Shown: positions 63,222-64,000 of the stretch, one piece after another
Layout: every line of letters begins with the position of its first letter
Numbering within the stretch: the stretch's first letter is position 1
From: Pedobacter antarcticus
GTDB lineage: Bacteria; Bacteroidota; Bacteroidia; Sphingobacteriales; Sphingobacteriaceae
Direction of reading: 5' to 3'
Length of the DNA stretch: 64,000 nt
Assembly: GCF_900112985.1 (NCBI RefSeq)
Contig: NZ_FONS01000003.1
Span: forward strand, 434,001-498,000
The notes under the pieces: generated by a model
Seen by the model: the letters and a program-made list of their open reading frames with translations, nothing else
Databases searched by the model: none
What the model was told of the DNA's origin: nothing
Translations under genes and position numbers: made by a program

Positions 63222-64000
63222 ATGACATATTCACAAACCCTGGATTACCTGTATAACAGACTTCCAATGTTTACCCGCATCGGTGCTGCGGCCATGAAAA
63301 AAGATTTACACAATACCCTGGTTCTTTGCCAGGCACTGGATGAGCCGCAGAACAAGTTTAAGAGCATCCATATAGGTGGTACAAATGGAAAAGGGTCCAG
63401 TTCTCATATGCTGGCCGCGATTTTACAAAAGGCCGGGTATAAAACCGGCCTTTATACTTCCCCGCATCTAAAAGATTTCAGGGAAAGAATCCGTATCAAC
63501 GGAGCAATGATCCCGACGTCTTATGTCGTCGATTTTACAGCTGAACAGCAAAGTTTAATCGAATCAATACAACCCTCCTTTTTTGAAGTCACAGTCGCAA
63601 TGGCATTTTCCTGGTTTGCACAGGATAAAGTCGATATAGCAGTAATTGAAGTTGGCTTGGGAGGGCGTCTGGATTCGACGAATATCATTCAGCCGGAACT
63701 TTCTTTGATCACCAATATCAGTCTTGACCACACCAATCTTCTTGGGCACACCGTGCAGGAAATAGCCTTAGAAAAGGCTGGAATTATAAAAAAAGACACA
63801 CCTGTTGTTATCGGCGAATCGCAATTAGAAACTGATGATATCTTCACTGCAAAGGCTCTTTCACTATCGAGCGAGATCGTATTTGCAGACAAGGTATTAT
63901 CTGTGACTGACAGTTACAAAGACGGCCCGTTATTGGTTACTTCTGTTTTCCTGGGACCTGACTGTTTATTCAAAGATTTAAGGCTACAGCTCACAGGTAC
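63222..64000 (+). CDS. folC: Folylpolyglutamate/dihydrofolate synthase, N-terminal part (cut by window edge)
   Basis: From the ATG at 63222 the frame is open to the window end (259 codons). It shows the FolC/Mur-ligase P-loop IGGTNGKGSSSHMLAAILQK, then GLYTSPHLKDFRERIRINGA, VIEVGLGGRLDSTNIIQPEL and the ITNISLDHTNLLGHTVQEIA segment. FolC adds glutamate to folates or dihydropteroate. It follows the TonB-like gene by 39 bases and may be in the same transcript. Confidence 0.95.
   Translation, partial: MTYSQTLDYLYNRLPMFTRIGAAAMKKDLHNTLVLCQALDEPQNKFKSIHIGGTNGKGSSSHMLAAILQKAGYKTGLYTSPHLKDFRERIRINGAMIPTSYVVDFTAEQQSLIESIQPSFFEVTVAMAFSWFAQDKVDIAVIEVGLGGRLDSTNIIQPELSLITNISLDHTNLLGHTVQEIALEKAGIIKKDTPVVIGESQLETDDIFTAKALSLSSEIVFADKVLSVTDSYKDGPLLVTSVFLGPDCLFKDLRLQLTG

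Overview
The window looks like chromosomal DNA from a Bacteroidota bacterium, most likely Sphingobacteriaceae and Pedobacter-like. Supporting signs are a SusC/SusD pair, several genes typical of the phylum (DUF4294, DUF4783, a DUF4369-TlpA protein, a predicted HU-CCDC81/SPOR protein, BshB1), promoters of the TTTG / TAnnTTTG type, and starts that mostly lack Shine-Dalgarno sequences. No rRNA, tRNA or CRISPR array was seen.

Layout. Bases 1-24100 are an accessory region: a TetR start cut by the window edge, an FG-GAP/VCBS protein, and an AraC regulator divergent from an unusual three-gene cassette (papain-like cysteine protease plus two large, distantly related proteins of unknown function, 2862-6412). 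Then come small redox and regulatory genes (MDR quinone oxidoreductase, two SDRs, AraC pair, VOC protein, MarR/DapB-like/EamA operon, TSUP permease, Crp-like regulator), L-lysine 6-transaminase, and a mobile-element graveyard at 20.8-24.1 kb. The graveyard holds an IS3 fragment, a long hairpin repeat, orphan genes, an internally deleted serine recombinase and an Xre/RES toxin-antitoxin pair. Short direct repeats derived from the start of the recombinase gene occur three times, and two of them bracket the MarR/DapB-like/EamA block.

Bases 24200-45000 are mostly core genome: a thiol/redox operon (DUF4294, glutathione peroxidase, BshB1, acyl-CoA dehydrogenase) divergent from a Rel (p)ppGpp enzyme across a perfect 24-bp dyad, then Fur-family regulator, PurA and PabB. 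The opposite strand carries DUF4783-NadC-PlsY-M48 protease. GpmI, a TPR protein, Lon, an LpxR-like outer-membrane enzyme, ArfB and Cmk follow. Clear hairpin terminators separate many of these units.

Bases 45000-64000 hold a SusD/SusC pair with a divergent AraC regulator, ribosomal protein S1, a DCC thiol protein, PyrR-PyrB, and an envelope operon: giant TPR lipid- or wall-associated candidate, outer-membrane barrel, HU-CCDC81/SPOR protein, ExbB/TolQ, ExbD/TolR, TonB-like protein and FolC (cut by the right edge). The operon resembles a Bacteroidota version of an energised envelope-spanning system.

The items most worth follow-up are the protease/paralogue cassette, the Crp-flanking 16-bp dyads, the MarR tandem operators and flanking resolvase-derived repeats, the DapB-like protein lacking a catalytic histidine, and the sigma-54-like promoter plus terminator-like hairpin in the lon leader. 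All family assignments come from reading the sequence and were not checked by database search.
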